NCBI GenBank assembly: GCA_027064665.1
Contig: JAMOPH010000374.1
Span: 1-6,917, forward strand
Reading direction: 5' to 3'
DNA length: 6,917 nt
Source: a bacterium
Lineage (GTDB): Bacteria; UBP14; UBA6098; B30-G16
This document shows, in pieces, positions 1-6,623 of the stretch. The translations under genes were made by a program, and so were the position numbers. Numbering within the stretch: the first letter of the stretch is position 1; the number at the start of each line of letters is the position of its first letter. The notes beneath the pieces are model-generated. The model was not told the DNA's origin. It did no database searches and saw only the letters and a program-made list of their open reading frames with translations.

Positions 1-83
1 GAGGCTTTTGTCCTTGTGTTCTGTCTTCCGCCATAGCGATACTGCCCGGTTTCTGGCAAAATTAAGGCAAAATTCCCCGCCAC
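1..83. other. Unassigned left edge, possible start of a further minus-strand gene
   Basis: This stretch lies beyond the operon terminator. The only coding hint is a minus-strand ATG at 34-32 that opens a frame to the window edge, reading MAEDRTQGQKP. No Shine-Dalgarno site precedes it and no promoter stands out, so this may be chance. No tRNA-like fold or repeat was recognised. Nothing can be said about function. Confidence 0.2.
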
Positions 84-123
84 AAAACAAAAAAGTCCGC
101 CGGGAATCTGCCCCGACGGACTT
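84..123 (-). terminator. Rho-independent terminator ending the minus-strand operon
   Basis: Read on the minus strand, a 12-pair stem with one internal A/C-type mismatch is formed by positions 123-112 and 104-93, around a 7-base loop. The arms contain AAGTCCG and CGGACTT. The stem is followed at once by six T, then G, then four T (94-84, overlapping the stem end). It sits 22 bases past the stop codon of the TldE-type gene, as expected for the end of the operon. The other strand has no T tract after the stem, so it looks one-directional. Confidence 0.88.
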
Positions 124-145
124 CGGCAAACAAATCTTACATCAA

Positions 146-1456
146 TCACTTGCTCACCACGGACACATTGTCCAGCCGGATGTAGGGGACAAGATAACTT
201 CCGTAAATCCACTTTTGCTCTTTGCTTATTGCGGTGATTTGCTTGAGGTTTTCGTAGATATTGCCGGCAATCGCCACATTTTTCACCCTGCCGACAATTT
301 TTCCGTTTTCAATTTTGAACCCGGTGGCGACAGGATTGGAGAATGCCCCCGAAAGAATGTTGCCCTGTCCCAGTCCGAGAACCGATTCCACAACAAGCCC
401 CTCTTTGATGTCGGCGATTATGTCCTCAAGCGGGGTATCCCCGGCGGCGACTATGACATTTGAGGTTGATGGACTCGGCGAGGAGAACAAAGACCGCTGG
501 GCGCAGCCGTTGGTCTGGTATCCGGCTTTTTTTGCGGTGGCGAGGTCAAACAAAAAGTTTTTGAGGACACCGTTTTCCACAAGGGGAAGTTTCCTTTTCG
601 GAACGCCCTCATCGTCAAACGGCGCTGACGACACCCTGCCGTCCAGCGTCCCGTCGTCGGTGATGGTCAGTTTCTCATCAAACAGTTTCTCGCCTAATTT
701 ATCATATATCGGGCTGGTTTTGGTGTATATATTCTCGCCGTTGAGACCCATATTCAGCGGCATAAGCAGGACAAATGCCCCATAGGGGCTGAATATCACC
801 GGAATCTGCCCCGACGAAAGGGATACTATATTGTCTGCGTGGCGCATAATTTCGTCAATCCGCCCGGAAATTTTTGAAATTGGCTCCGATTTTTCCGCAG
901 GATATTTTGGCGAGACGAAAAAGTCCCACGCCATATAGATATCGTTCCCCTTGACTCTCATCAAATCGGCGGAAAGGGAGAAGGAAGTCTTTTTATATTC
1001 CCCCTCAAATCCGCTGGTGTTGGCTAATTTGAACCGGACACTGGTGGCGCCGACATCTATTTCGCTGTCGCATTCCGCACGGTATTTTTCTAAAACCGCC
1101 ATCAGTTCCCTGCCGAAATCAGCGAGGTCGGGGATGCCCACTCCCGTCAGGCGGGAATCATATATATCCGGCGAGGGATATGAATCCGCTTTCCCCGGGA
1201 ATTCTAACGCGAGTTCCTCGCCGTATTTGGCAGACTGGATGGCGTTTTCTATCATATCGTCAATTGCATTCTCATCGGTGGTGGCAGACACTCCGATTCT
1301 GCCGTCCTTTATCACGCGGACTGCCCATCCGCGTTCCTGAGTGCTCTCGCTCCCGCGGATTTTCCACCCCTTGAACGAGACGCTCTTTGAGGTCTTCTCA
1401 ATATAGATTACCTCTCCGGCGTCAACTCGCCCCGCAATCTTTTCAAGAATGTCCAT
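146..1456 (-). CDS. tldE: TldE/PmbA-type subunit of the TldD/TldE peptidase
   Basis: This 436-residue protein belongs to the TldD/PmbA (peptidase U62) family and resembles the TldE/PmbA partner in length (E. coli PmbA is about 450). It shares the family layout: an N-terminal domain, then a C-terminal domain with DDEGVPKRKLPLVENGVL near 281-298 that matches the same block in the two TldD neighbours. Where TldD has the HExxxH metal motif, this protein reads MPLNMG at about 232-237. The cysteine that serves as third ligand in TldD is also absent: the C-terminus runs WIYGSYLVPYIRLDN with no Cys. It is therefore expected to be the non-catalytic half of a heterodimer that cleaves unfolded peptides in the cytoplasm. 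No signal peptide is seen. The start at 1456 is fixed by AAGGAGG seven bases upstream. It is the last gene of the operon, 38 bases after the second tldD and followed by a strong terminator. Family assignment is firm; the natural substrate is unknown. Confidence 0.93.
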   Translation of the reverse strand: MDILEKIAGRVDAGEVIYIEKTSKSVSFKGWKIRGSESTQERGWAVRVIKDGRIGVSATTDENAIDDMIENAIQSAKYGEELALEFPGKADSYPSPDIYDSRLTGVGIPDLADFGRELMAVLEKYRAECDSEIDVGATSVRFKLANTSGFEGEYKKTSFSLSADLMRVKGNDIYMAWDFFVSPKYPAEKSEPISKISGRIDEIMRHADNIVSLSSGQIPVIFSPYGAFVLLMPLNMGLNGENIYTKTSPIYDKLGEKLFDEKLTITDDGTLDGRVSSAPFDDEGVPKRKLPLVENGVLKNFLFDLATAKKAGYQTNGCAQRSLFSSPSPSTSNVIVAAGDTPLEDIIADIKEGLVVESVLGLGQGNILSGAFSNPVATGFKIENGKIVGRVKNVAIAGNIYENLKQITAISKEQKWIYGSYLVPYIRLDNVSVVSK

Positions 1457-1463
1457 ATCTATT

Positions 1464-1470
1464 CCTCCTT
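1464..1470 (-). promoter_or_regulatory. Strong Shine-Dalgarno site of the tldE-type gene
   Basis: The minus strand reads AAGGAGG, then seven bases, then ATG. This is a near-ideal ribosome site and fixes the start. It lies in the 38-base gap after the second tldD, and I saw no convincing promoter or hairpin in that gap, so the gene is most likely translated from the operon mRNA. Confidence 0.85.
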
Positions 1471-1494
1471 AAATAGTTTTTGTCTGATTTTAGA

Positions 1495-2868
1495 TTACAC
1501 ACCGGCGATTATAACATCGCGGATTCTAATATGCGGGCTGCCCTCGGAAGTTTTCGCCCGCTGACCGCCCTTGCCGCAGTATCCGCCCGCTCTGTCCCAC
1601 ACAAAATCGTCGCCGATTTGCTCAATGTTCGCCAGAGTCTGGAAAAGATTCCCCTGCAGAACTACATCCCGCACCAGTTCCGCAATCTTGCCATCGCGAA
1701 TCATATAGCCATATCCGGCGGAGAAGGAGAAATTTTCCAGTTCGGTCTGCCCGCCGTAGGCGTCAATGGCATAGACGCCTTCTTTGATTCCGTCAAAAAT
1801 CTGGTCTGCAGGATGGGGACCCGCCTCAATGGCGGTGTTGGTCATCCTGACGATAGGCGGGAAGGAAAAATCCTGTGCACGGGCGTTGCCGGTGGGTTTC
1901 TCGCCCATCTTTCCGGCGGTCTCGCGGCTGTGAAGTCTTCCCACCAAAACACCCTCTTTGATGAGGTATGTCTTCTGCGCGGGGACGCCCTCGTCATCGT
2001 AGTCAATCGTCCCGCGGATATCCGGCTTGACCGAACCGTCATCAATGACATTGAGAAATTCGGGACCGAAGCGCCTGCCGAGGGTCATCATCTCCCGCGC
2101 CTGCGGGTTGTCCTCGATGTGGTCCGCCTCGGAAAGGTGCCCGAACGCCTCGTGGATGAACACTCCCGCCAGCCCGGGATTGAGAACCACCGTGTATTTC
2201 CCGCCCTTGACCGGCTTGGCATCAAGAAGTTGAGCAGCGATTTTTGCCGTGTGGGTCACCATATCGTCAAGTTTGGTCAGTTCGGCGAAATTGCCGCGGG
2301 CGGCATAACTTTTGTGCGCACTCTGGACGAGGTCCCCGCTTCGCGCCCGGAACACCGCCCTGAGAACCTCATCCGTGCGAACCCGGATAATCTGGGTCCC
2401 CTCGGTGGTGAAAAGATACTGTTCAATAAATTCCTCGGAATAGCCCAAAATCCGCTGGATTATGCGGTCGTCAACTGCGGCGGCAAGTTCGTCGTAGCGG
2501 CGGAGAAGTTCGTATTTCTCCTCAAGCGAGTGACTCCTGGCGTCATCGGCGATTTCCTGCTCCAGTTTGACCTGAACCGGCTCAATCTCGGCAAGTTTTA
2601 TGGGTTCGTCGGGGATAATCAGTTTTGAGGATGCCACGGCATCCTCCACCGCCTGCGGAAGGTCCTCAATTTTGTTGAACACGGCAAACCCCCATCCGTG
2701 TCCGGGGAGAAGCACCCGCACCGAGCCGCCGGCGGGGTTCGTCCACCTGACCTCCCGCGGCTTGCCGTTCAGAAGCGCTATCCCCAAATTGCGGGAGTTC
2801 TCAATCCTAATCTCCCCGTAACCGTCAATCTTTTTCAAATTCTCCTGGGCGAAATCTACAATGTCCAT
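1495..2868 (-). CDS. tldD: TldD-type zinc metalloprotease subunit, paralog B
   Basis: This 457-residue protein is a catalytic-type TldD subunit (E. coli TldD is 481). The metal motif HEAFGH spans residues 239-244 within FIHEAFGHLSEAD: His239 and His244 as ligands, Glu240 as catalytic base. Cys431 in GGYCGKGGQ matches the third ligand known from E. coli TldD, so the site looks complete. The N-terminal domain (about 1-215) carries GYGEIRIE at 17-24, and the C-terminal domain includes DDEGVPAQKTYL at 291-302 and SFSAGYGYMIR at 381-391. No signal peptide is present, so it should be cytoplasmic. Its start lies two bases after the stop of the upstream paralog, with GGAGG inside that gene's last codons, so translation is probably coupled. 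Against the paralog it is about 79% identical in the C-terminal half and about 40% in the N-terminal half by hand alignment. It likely pairs with the TldE-type protein; its substrate is unknown. Confidence 0.95.
   Translation of the reverse strand: MDIVDFAQENLKKIDGYGEIRIENSRNLGIALLNGKPREVRWTNPAGGSVRVLLPGHGWGFAVFNKIEDLPQAVEDAVASSKLIIPDEPIKLAEIEPVQVKLEQEIADDARSHSLEEKYELLRRYDELAAAVDDRIIQRILGYSEEFIEQYLFTTEGTQIIRVRTDEVLRAVFRARSGDLVQSAHKSYAARGNFAELTKLDDMVTHTAKIAAQLLDAKPVKGGKYTVVLNPGLAGVFIHEAFGHLSEADHIEDNPQAREMMTLGRRFGPEFLNVIDDGSVKPDIRGTIDYDDEGVPAQKTYLIKEGVLVGRLHSRETAGKMGEKPTGNARAQDFSFPPIVRMTNTAIEAGPHPADQIFDGIKEGVYAIDAYGGQTELENFSFSAGYGYMIRDGKIAELVRDVVLQGNLFQTLANIEQIGDDFVWDRAGGYCGKGGQRAKTSEGSPHIRIRDVIIAGV
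2066..2109. repeat. Near-identical tract shared by the two tldD paralogs
   Basis: Positions 2066-2109 match 3439-3482 with one mismatch in 44 bases, including a perfect 30-base run (2066-2095 against 3439-3468). On the minus strand both encode PQA, then R or Q, then EMMTLGRRFGP, just after the HExxxH motif. This is the best-conserved DNA stretch I noticed between the tandem copies. It reflects duplication plus strong constraint or gene conversion, not a mobile element. Confidence 0.8.
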
Positions 2869-2870
2869 AT

Positions 2871-4247
2871 CTAACCTCCGATTGTTACTTCTCTAATTCT
2901 GATATGCGGTGCGCCGACATCCACGGGGACGCCCTGCCCACCCTTGCCGCACTGTCCACCCCAGCGCGCCCACACAAAATCGTCGCCGATTTGCTCAATA
3001 TTTCGCAGTGTTTTGAACAAGTTGCCCTGCATAACAACATTTCTGACCATCTCGGCTATCTCGCCGTTGCGAATCATATATCCATATCCCGCGGAAAAAG
3101 AGAAATTTTCCAGCATAGTCTCTCCGCCGTAGGCATCAATGGCATAGACGCCCTCTTTAATTCCATCAAAAATCTGGTCCGCCGGATGGGGACCGCGTTC
3201 AATGGCTGTGTTGGTCATCCTGACGAGGGGGGTTTTGCAGTAGTCCTGAGCGCGGGCGTTGCCTGTGGGGTCTTCGCCCAGTTTTGCGGCGGTCTCGCGG
3301 CTGTGAAGCCTTCCCACCAGAACGCCGTTTTTGACAAGGTAGGTCTTCTGCGCGGGAACTCCCTCGTCGTCAAACATAATCGTGCCGTGAAGATGCGGCT
3401 GGACTGTCCCGTCGTCGATTATGTTCAAAAACGATGGTCCGAAGCGCCTGCCGAGGGTCATCATCTCCTGCGCCTGCGGGTTCTCAAGGATAAAATCCGC
3501 CTCGGAAAGATGCCCGAACGCTTCGTGGATAAACACCCCCGCCAGTTTCGGATTTAGAACAACCGTGTATGCTCCGCCCTTGACCGGTTTTGCGGAAAGC
3601 AGGTCGGTGGCGATTTTGCTGACTTTTTTGACCCGGTCGTCAAGGCTGGCGAGGTCTGAAAAGCGCTGGCGGTTGCTCCAGGCGTCAAAATACTGCTGGA
3701 CATCGTTCCCCTGGCGAGCCCGCGCCGTCGCCGACACCACTCCGTAGACTATATCGTGATGAACCACCACACCACAGGTGTTTAGATATAATTTTTCTAT
3801 ATGGTCGTCGTAATAATAGGTGTTAGCCTGGATAATTTTGTCCCATCCTGCGCGGAGAATTTCGTTGTAGCGCAGGATGGTTTCCAATTTTTCCCGGTCG
3901 GAGTGCGCGGAGAAGGGGTCGTCCATATCAATTTTGACGGTGTATTCGCCGGGTTCGCTTTCCACAAGGCGGATGGGAGAATCGGGCAGGATGATGCGGG
4001 ACGCGGAGACTGCGTCCTCAAAGGCGCGGGGAAGTTCCTCAAAGGCGTTGAATGTGGCGGTGCCCCAGCCGTGGTTCTTCAAAAGAACACGCACGAAACC
4101 GCCCATATCTATTGTCCGGGAAATGGTTCTAACCGTTCCGTTCTCAACAAATATCCTGAACGCTACCCGCCGTTCAAACCTTATTTCACCGTATCCGTCA
4201 ACTTTTTTTAGTAATCTTTCGGCATCTTCACGGTATTTCTTTAACAT
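2871..4247 (-). CDS. tldD: TldD-type zinc metalloprotease subunit, paralog A
   Basis: This 458-residue protein is a second complete TldD-type subunit. HEAFGH spans residues 241-246 (His241, Glu242, His246), and Cys433 in GGQCGKGGQ supplies the expected third metal ligand, so it should be catalytically competent. The family's N-terminal domain covers about 1-218; the catalytic C-terminal domain follows, with DDEGVPAQKTYL at 293-304 and SFSAGYGYMIR at 383-393. No signal peptide is seen. The start at 4247 is supported by GGAGGG three bases upstream; the alternative of a downstream start would remove the conserved GYGEIRFE block at 18-25. It follows the glycosyltransferase by 18 bases and precedes paralog B by only two. 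Its N-terminal half differs strongly from paralog B, with extra aromatic residues (YYYDD near 144-148), and this is the region most likely to set specificity. Which of the two is the ancestral tldD cannot be decided here. Confidence 0.95.
   Translation of the reverse strand: MLKKYREDAERLLKKVDGYGEIRFERRVAFRIFVENGTVRTISRTIDMGGFVRVLLKNHGWGTATFNAFEELPRAFEDAVSASRIILPDSPIRLVESEPGEYTVKIDMDDPFSAHSDREKLETILRYNEILRAGWDKIIQANTYYYDDHIEKLYLNTCGVVVHHDIVYGVVSATARARQGNDVQQYFDAWSNRQRFSDLASLDDRVKKVSKIATDLLSAKPVKGGAYTVVLNPKLAGVFIHEAFGHLSEADFILENPQAQEMMTLGRRFGPSFLNIIDDGTVQPHLHGTIMFDDEGVPAQKTYLVKNGVLVGRLHSRETAAKLGEDPTGNARAQDYCKTPLVRMTNTAIERGPHPADQIFDGIKEGVYAIDAYGGETMLENFSFSAGYGYMIRNGEIAEMVRNVVMQGNLFKTLRNIEQIGDDFVWARWGGQCGKGGQGVPVDVGAPHIRIREVTIGG
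2875..2879 (-). promoter_or_regulatory. Shine-Dalgarno site embedded in the end of the upstream tldD
   Basis: The minus strand reads GGAGG TTAGAT ATG. The GGAGG lies in the last two codons (Gly-Gly) of paralog A, the TAG in the spacer is that gene's stop codon, and ATG of paralog B follows after two more bases. Terminating ribosomes could restart directly, which would keep the two TldD subunits in a fixed ratio. Confidence 0.85.
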
Positions 4248-4250
4248 ATT

Positions 4251-4256
4251 CCCTCC
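4251..4256 (-). promoter_or_regulatory. Shine-Dalgarno site of the first tldD
   Basis: GGAGGG stands three bases before the ATG at 4247 on the minus strand. The spacing is short but usable, and it settles the start. It lies in the 18-base gap after the glycosyltransferase stop codon. Confidence 0.75.
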
Positions 4257-4265
4257 AATCGATGT

Positions 4266-5441
4266 TTATATATGCGATACTACCCCAGGGTTCATTGCCG
4301 ATATAAGTTTTGGCACATATTCCTCGCCGAAAAATTCCGCCACAGAATCTGTGATAAACTGCCGCATCCGTGAGACGAAATGCTGAACGCCGAAATGCCG
4401 GGCGTTGTTGACCGCAAGTTGCGGGTCAAAACTCATCTGCTCAAATTTGACCACGGCGTCAATGAGCGCCTTCTCCGTCTGCTCGTAGAAGAAAACTCCG
4501 GTCAGTCCATCAATCACGGTTTCGGTGACTCCGCCTCTGCCGTAGGCGATAACCGGTCTTCCCGCCGCCTGCGCCTCAACCGGTGTAATCCCGAAATCCT
4601 CCTCGCCCGGGAAAATGAGCGCACGGGCGTGGCGCAGAAGTTCAATTTTTCTCTCCTCCGAGACAAATCCCTCAAACCTGATGTTCTCCCGGGCAATTCT
4701 TTTCAGATACCCAAGTTGCGGTCCTGTGCCAACCACGACAAGTCGCCTGCCCAGTTCGTTGAACGCCCTGACGGCAAGGTCAATTTTCTTATACGGCACA
4801 AGCCGGGAGATGCATATATAATAGTCCCCCTCCTCAAACGAGGGTTTTATATTGCCTATTTCCACCGGGGGATGAATCACCACCGAATCCCGCCGGTAGA
4901 ACTTCGCAATCCGCTTCTGAACTGTGGCGGAATTTGCTATAAACTTATCCACTCTATCGGCGGAAACCCTATCCCATATCCGCAGATAATTAAAGGCAAA
5001 TGGGTATATAAACTTACTAATAAACTTGGAATAACTTTCCTTATACTGGAAATACAACTCCCAAGCCTGCCTCATCGGTGTGTGGCAGTAGCATATATGC
5101 AAAGTTTCACTTCGTGTGAGCACACCTTTTGCCCATAAATACGAGGAACTTATAACCAAATCATAGTCGTCAAGATTTATCTGCTCAATCATAGAGGGAT
5201 ATATCAGCAGGTAGTATTTGTAAAGTTTGCGTTTAAATGGCAAATATCTACTCCATCCCACCGGACGAATATCCCAGTTGCGGAAATCGGGCGGCACAAG
5301 TTCGGGGTCATATATCAAAGTGTAAATCGGGGCATCGGGGAAAATGTGGTGAATCCACCGCAAAACGACCTCCGCTCCCCCGCTCTGGTTGAGATAATCG
5401 TGAACCAGAGCCACCCGCAGTTTTTGAGTTTCAGGATACAT
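4266..5441 (-). CDS. GT4-family glycosyltransferase (WbaZ/mannosyltransferase-like)
   Basis: This protein of up to 391 residues has the two-Rossmann (GT-B) layout of glycosyltransferase family 4. The N-terminal acceptor domain begins RVALVHDYLNQSGGAEVV (9-26), including the GGAE loop, and carries CYCHTPMRQAWELY at 117-130. The C-terminal nucleotide-sugar domain starts near 207 with YYICISRLVPYKKIDLAV (207-224). The EX7E donor motif is Glu281 to Glu289 (EEDFGITPVE), followed by AAGRPVIAYGRGG. It should retain configuration and transfer a sugar from a nucleotide donor to a growing envelope glycan or glycolipid at the inner face of the membrane; the exact sugar cannot be read. The start is uncertain: ATG at 5441 has no Shine-Dalgarno site, and family members often begin near VALVHD, so GTG at 5414 (residue 10) is an alternative. 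The middle of the N-terminal domain is locally AT-rich (about 30% GC at 4981-5040), partly because it is rich in Tyr, Lys, Phe and Ile. It sits 18 bases after the lipoprotein gene and 18 before the first tldD. Confidence 0.92.
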   Translation of the reverse strand: MYPETQKLRVALVHDYLNQSGGAEVVLRWIHHIFPDAPIYTLIYDPELVPPDFRNWDIRPVGWSRYLPFKRKLYKYYLLIYPSMIEQINLDDYDLVISSSYLWAKGVLTRSETLHICYCHTPMRQAWELYFQYKESYSKFISKFIYPFAFNYLRIWDRVSADRVDKFIANSATVQKRIAKFYRRDSVVIHPPVEIGNIKPSFEEGDYYICISRLVPYKKIDLAVRAFNELGRRLVVVGTGPQLGYLKRIARENIRFEGFVSEERKIELLRHARALIFPGEEDFGITPVEAQAAGRPVIAYGRGGVTETVIDGLTGVFFYEQTEKALIDAVVKFEQMSFDPQLAVNNARHFGVQHFVSRMRQFITDSVAEFFGEEYVPKLISAMNPGVVSHI

Positions 5442-5442
5442 T

Positions 5443-5451
5443 ATTATATCA
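5443..5451 (-). promoter_or_regulatory. Candidate extended -10 element before the glycosyltransferase
   Basis: The minus strand reads TGATATAAT, a perfect extended -10 (TGnTATAAT), in the 18-base gap after the lipoprotein stop. It ends one base before the ATG at 5441, so a start of transcription at the usual distance would fall inside codons 2-3. It would then serve only if translation begins at GTG 5414. No good -35 is found at normal spacing (nearest TTGCGT at 5475-5470, 21 bases away). The AT-rich match may be chance. Confidence 0.35.
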
Positions 5452-5459
5452 TAAGCAAT

Positions 5460-6587
5460 TTATAATCTAACGCAAAATATTTTTCCGTCCTGAGTGGAGA
5501 CGAAAATTTTGCCCCGGCAGTATGCAGGGGGTCGTGAAATTCTGCCGTCAACCGCCGTGTTATCCGCAACTTTGCCGGAGTTTTTGTCAATCAGAAAAAT
5601 TTTCCCCGAATAGGTGCACGCCACAACAAAATCCCCCACAATAATCGGCGGGGCGACAATGACATCGCCCAAGGGGACACTCCAGAGTGGGGCGCCGGTT
5701 CTGAGCGAGACCGCGCCCACTTTCCCGGTTCTTTCGGCGCAGATGATGATGTTCCCATCGGTTGCGATGGCGCCCGCAGGGTTTTTGCAGGCGGAAAAAT
5801 CTCCCAGAATCTGTCCCGATTCTGCCGAAACTGAGAAAATTTTATCATCATCCGTCGGCGCCAGTATCCTGCCGCCGGCGAGGGTCAGAGCGCCCACAAT
5901 CGGTTTCCCGATGCCGACTTTCCACAGTATTTTCCCCCCGGCGGTGATGCAGTAGATTTTGTCCCCGGCGGCGAAGAAAATCCTTTCCCCGTCCGCTACC
6001 GGCGGGACCATAATGCCGGGCTTTACCCTCAGCGCCCAAAGTTTTTCCCCGTCGGAGATTCTCAGCCCATACACTCCGCCGGAGAGGGTGAATATCACCA
6101 TCGTCGTGTCGCACACTATCGGGAAACATTCAGAATTCCCGCACGAGCGAGACCACAACTTCTTTCCAGCGGTCAGGTCGTAAACGCCCACCCGGTTCCA
6201 TCCGCCGAAGCCGATGTAAAAAAGTTTGCCGTCCCCGGCGATGGGGGGATACTTCATCGGGACATCGGTCCACACATCGGCGCATTTTTCGCCGTTTTCC
6301 GCCCGATATCCGACGAACTTTTTGTTGGGGAGTCCCACGAACACGACGCCGCCATAGACTGTCGGCGATGATGGGTCAAGGGCATCGGTCTCTGCCTGCC
6401 ACAGAATTTTGAGGTCGGGCGAGATCCTATCATCCACAAAGGCGGTATTTCCGGCATCGCCACGGGGATAACTCCAGCATTCATAAAGTTCTGTCGGCGG
6501 CAGGGCGATATTTTTATCGCAGGAGACTAAAAAAACCGAAATCGCCGCCAGAAAAAGTCCCAATTTTGCTTTCCGCAGTTTTTTCAT
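5460..6587 (-). CDS. Lipoprotein with eight-bladed PQQ-like (BamB-like) beta-propeller
   Basis: This 375-residue protein begins MKKLRKAKLGLFLAAISVFL and continues VSC, a classical lipoprotein signal: a basic start, a hydrophobic core (9-21) and lipobox LVSC with lipidated Cys23. The rest is a beta-propeller of about 40-residue repeats with the pattern DGxIFxxxxDGKIYxxxxxxGKxLW. Blades are recognisable near 79-106, 119-145, 160-184, 199-222, 238-261, 277-302, 317-341 and 358-375. The final half-blade probably closes with the N-terminal strand ILWQAE (61-66), giving eight blades as in BamB (about 390 residues). No enzymatic PQQ-site residues are apparent, so it is more likely a scaffold or binding protein of the envelope than a dehydrogenase. 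Asp follows the lipidated Cys; in E. coli that favours inner-membrane retention, but the rule may not hold here. The start is ATG 6587; a TTG at 6623 would add 12 residues ahead of the signal peptide and is less likely. It carries 11 cysteines beyond Cys23. It is the first gene of the operon, and BamB orthology is not shown. Confidence 0.88.
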   Translation of the reverse strand: MKKLRKAKLGLFLAAISVFLVSCDKNIALPPTELYECWSYPRGDAGNTAFVDDRISPDLKILWQAETDALDPSSPTVYGGVVFVGLPNKKFVGYRAENGEKCADVWTDVPMKYPPIAGDGKLFYIGFGGWNRVGVYDLTAGKKLWSRSCGNSECFPIVCDTTMVIFTLSGGVYGLRISDGEKLWALRVKPGIMVPPVADGERIFFAAGDKIYCITAGGKILWKVGIGKPIVGALTLAGGRILAPTDDDKIFSVSAESGQILGDFSACKNPAGAIATDGNIIICAERTGKVGAVSLRTGAPLWSVPLGDVIVAPPIIVGDFVVACTYSGKIFLIDKNSGKVADNTAVDGRISRPPAYCRGKIFVSTQDGKIFCVRL

Positions 6588-6593
6588 TAGAAT
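6566..6593 (+). promoter_or_regulatory. Candidate promoter of the plus-strand radical SAM-type gene
   Basis: TTGCTT (6566-6571), a 16-base spacer and TAGAAT (6588-6593; five of six -10 bases) would start transcription near 6600, about 26 bases before ATG 6626. The -35 lies inside the first codons of the divergent lipoprotein gene. No Shine-Dalgarno site is seen close to the ATG. This is a visual match only. Confidence 0.3.
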
Positions 6594-6623
6594 TAAATCA
6601 GGGCAAAAACACACCCGTGTCAA
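6592..6623 (-). promoter_or_regulatory. Candidate promoter of the five-gene minus-strand operon
   Basis: On the minus strand a perfect TTGACA (6623-6618) is followed after 20 bases by TTTAAT (6597-6592; five of six -10 bases), itself within TGATTTAAT, an extended -10. The spacer is longer than the usual 16-18, but the extended element can compensate. The -10 ends four bases before ATG 6587, so the mRNA would start at or within the start codon, meaning leaderless or nearly so. A short palindrome, ACACCCGTGT (plus strand 6611-6620), lies in the spacer and could bind a regulator. The site overlaps the first bases of the divergent gene's leader. Confidence 0.4.

Noticed and set aside
8..785. Plus-strand open frames at 8-463 and 261-785
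   Set aside because: They run through the terminator hairpin and antisense to the TldE-type gene, have no ribosome site, and show low-complexity composition typical of reversed coding sequence.
1480..2628. Long plus-strand open frame of 382 codons opposite the second tldD
   Set aside because: It is antisense to a gene with clear family motifs and has no recognisable domain. A similar frame at 2904-3557 mirrors the paralogous tldD, so both are by-products of the homologous sense genes and their codon bias.
6588..6623. TTG at 6623 as the start of the lipoprotein
   Set aside because: It would add 12 residues (MTRVCFCPDLIL) ahead of a textbook lipoprotein signal peptide and would overlap the best -35/-10 candidate. 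ATG 6587 is the natural start.
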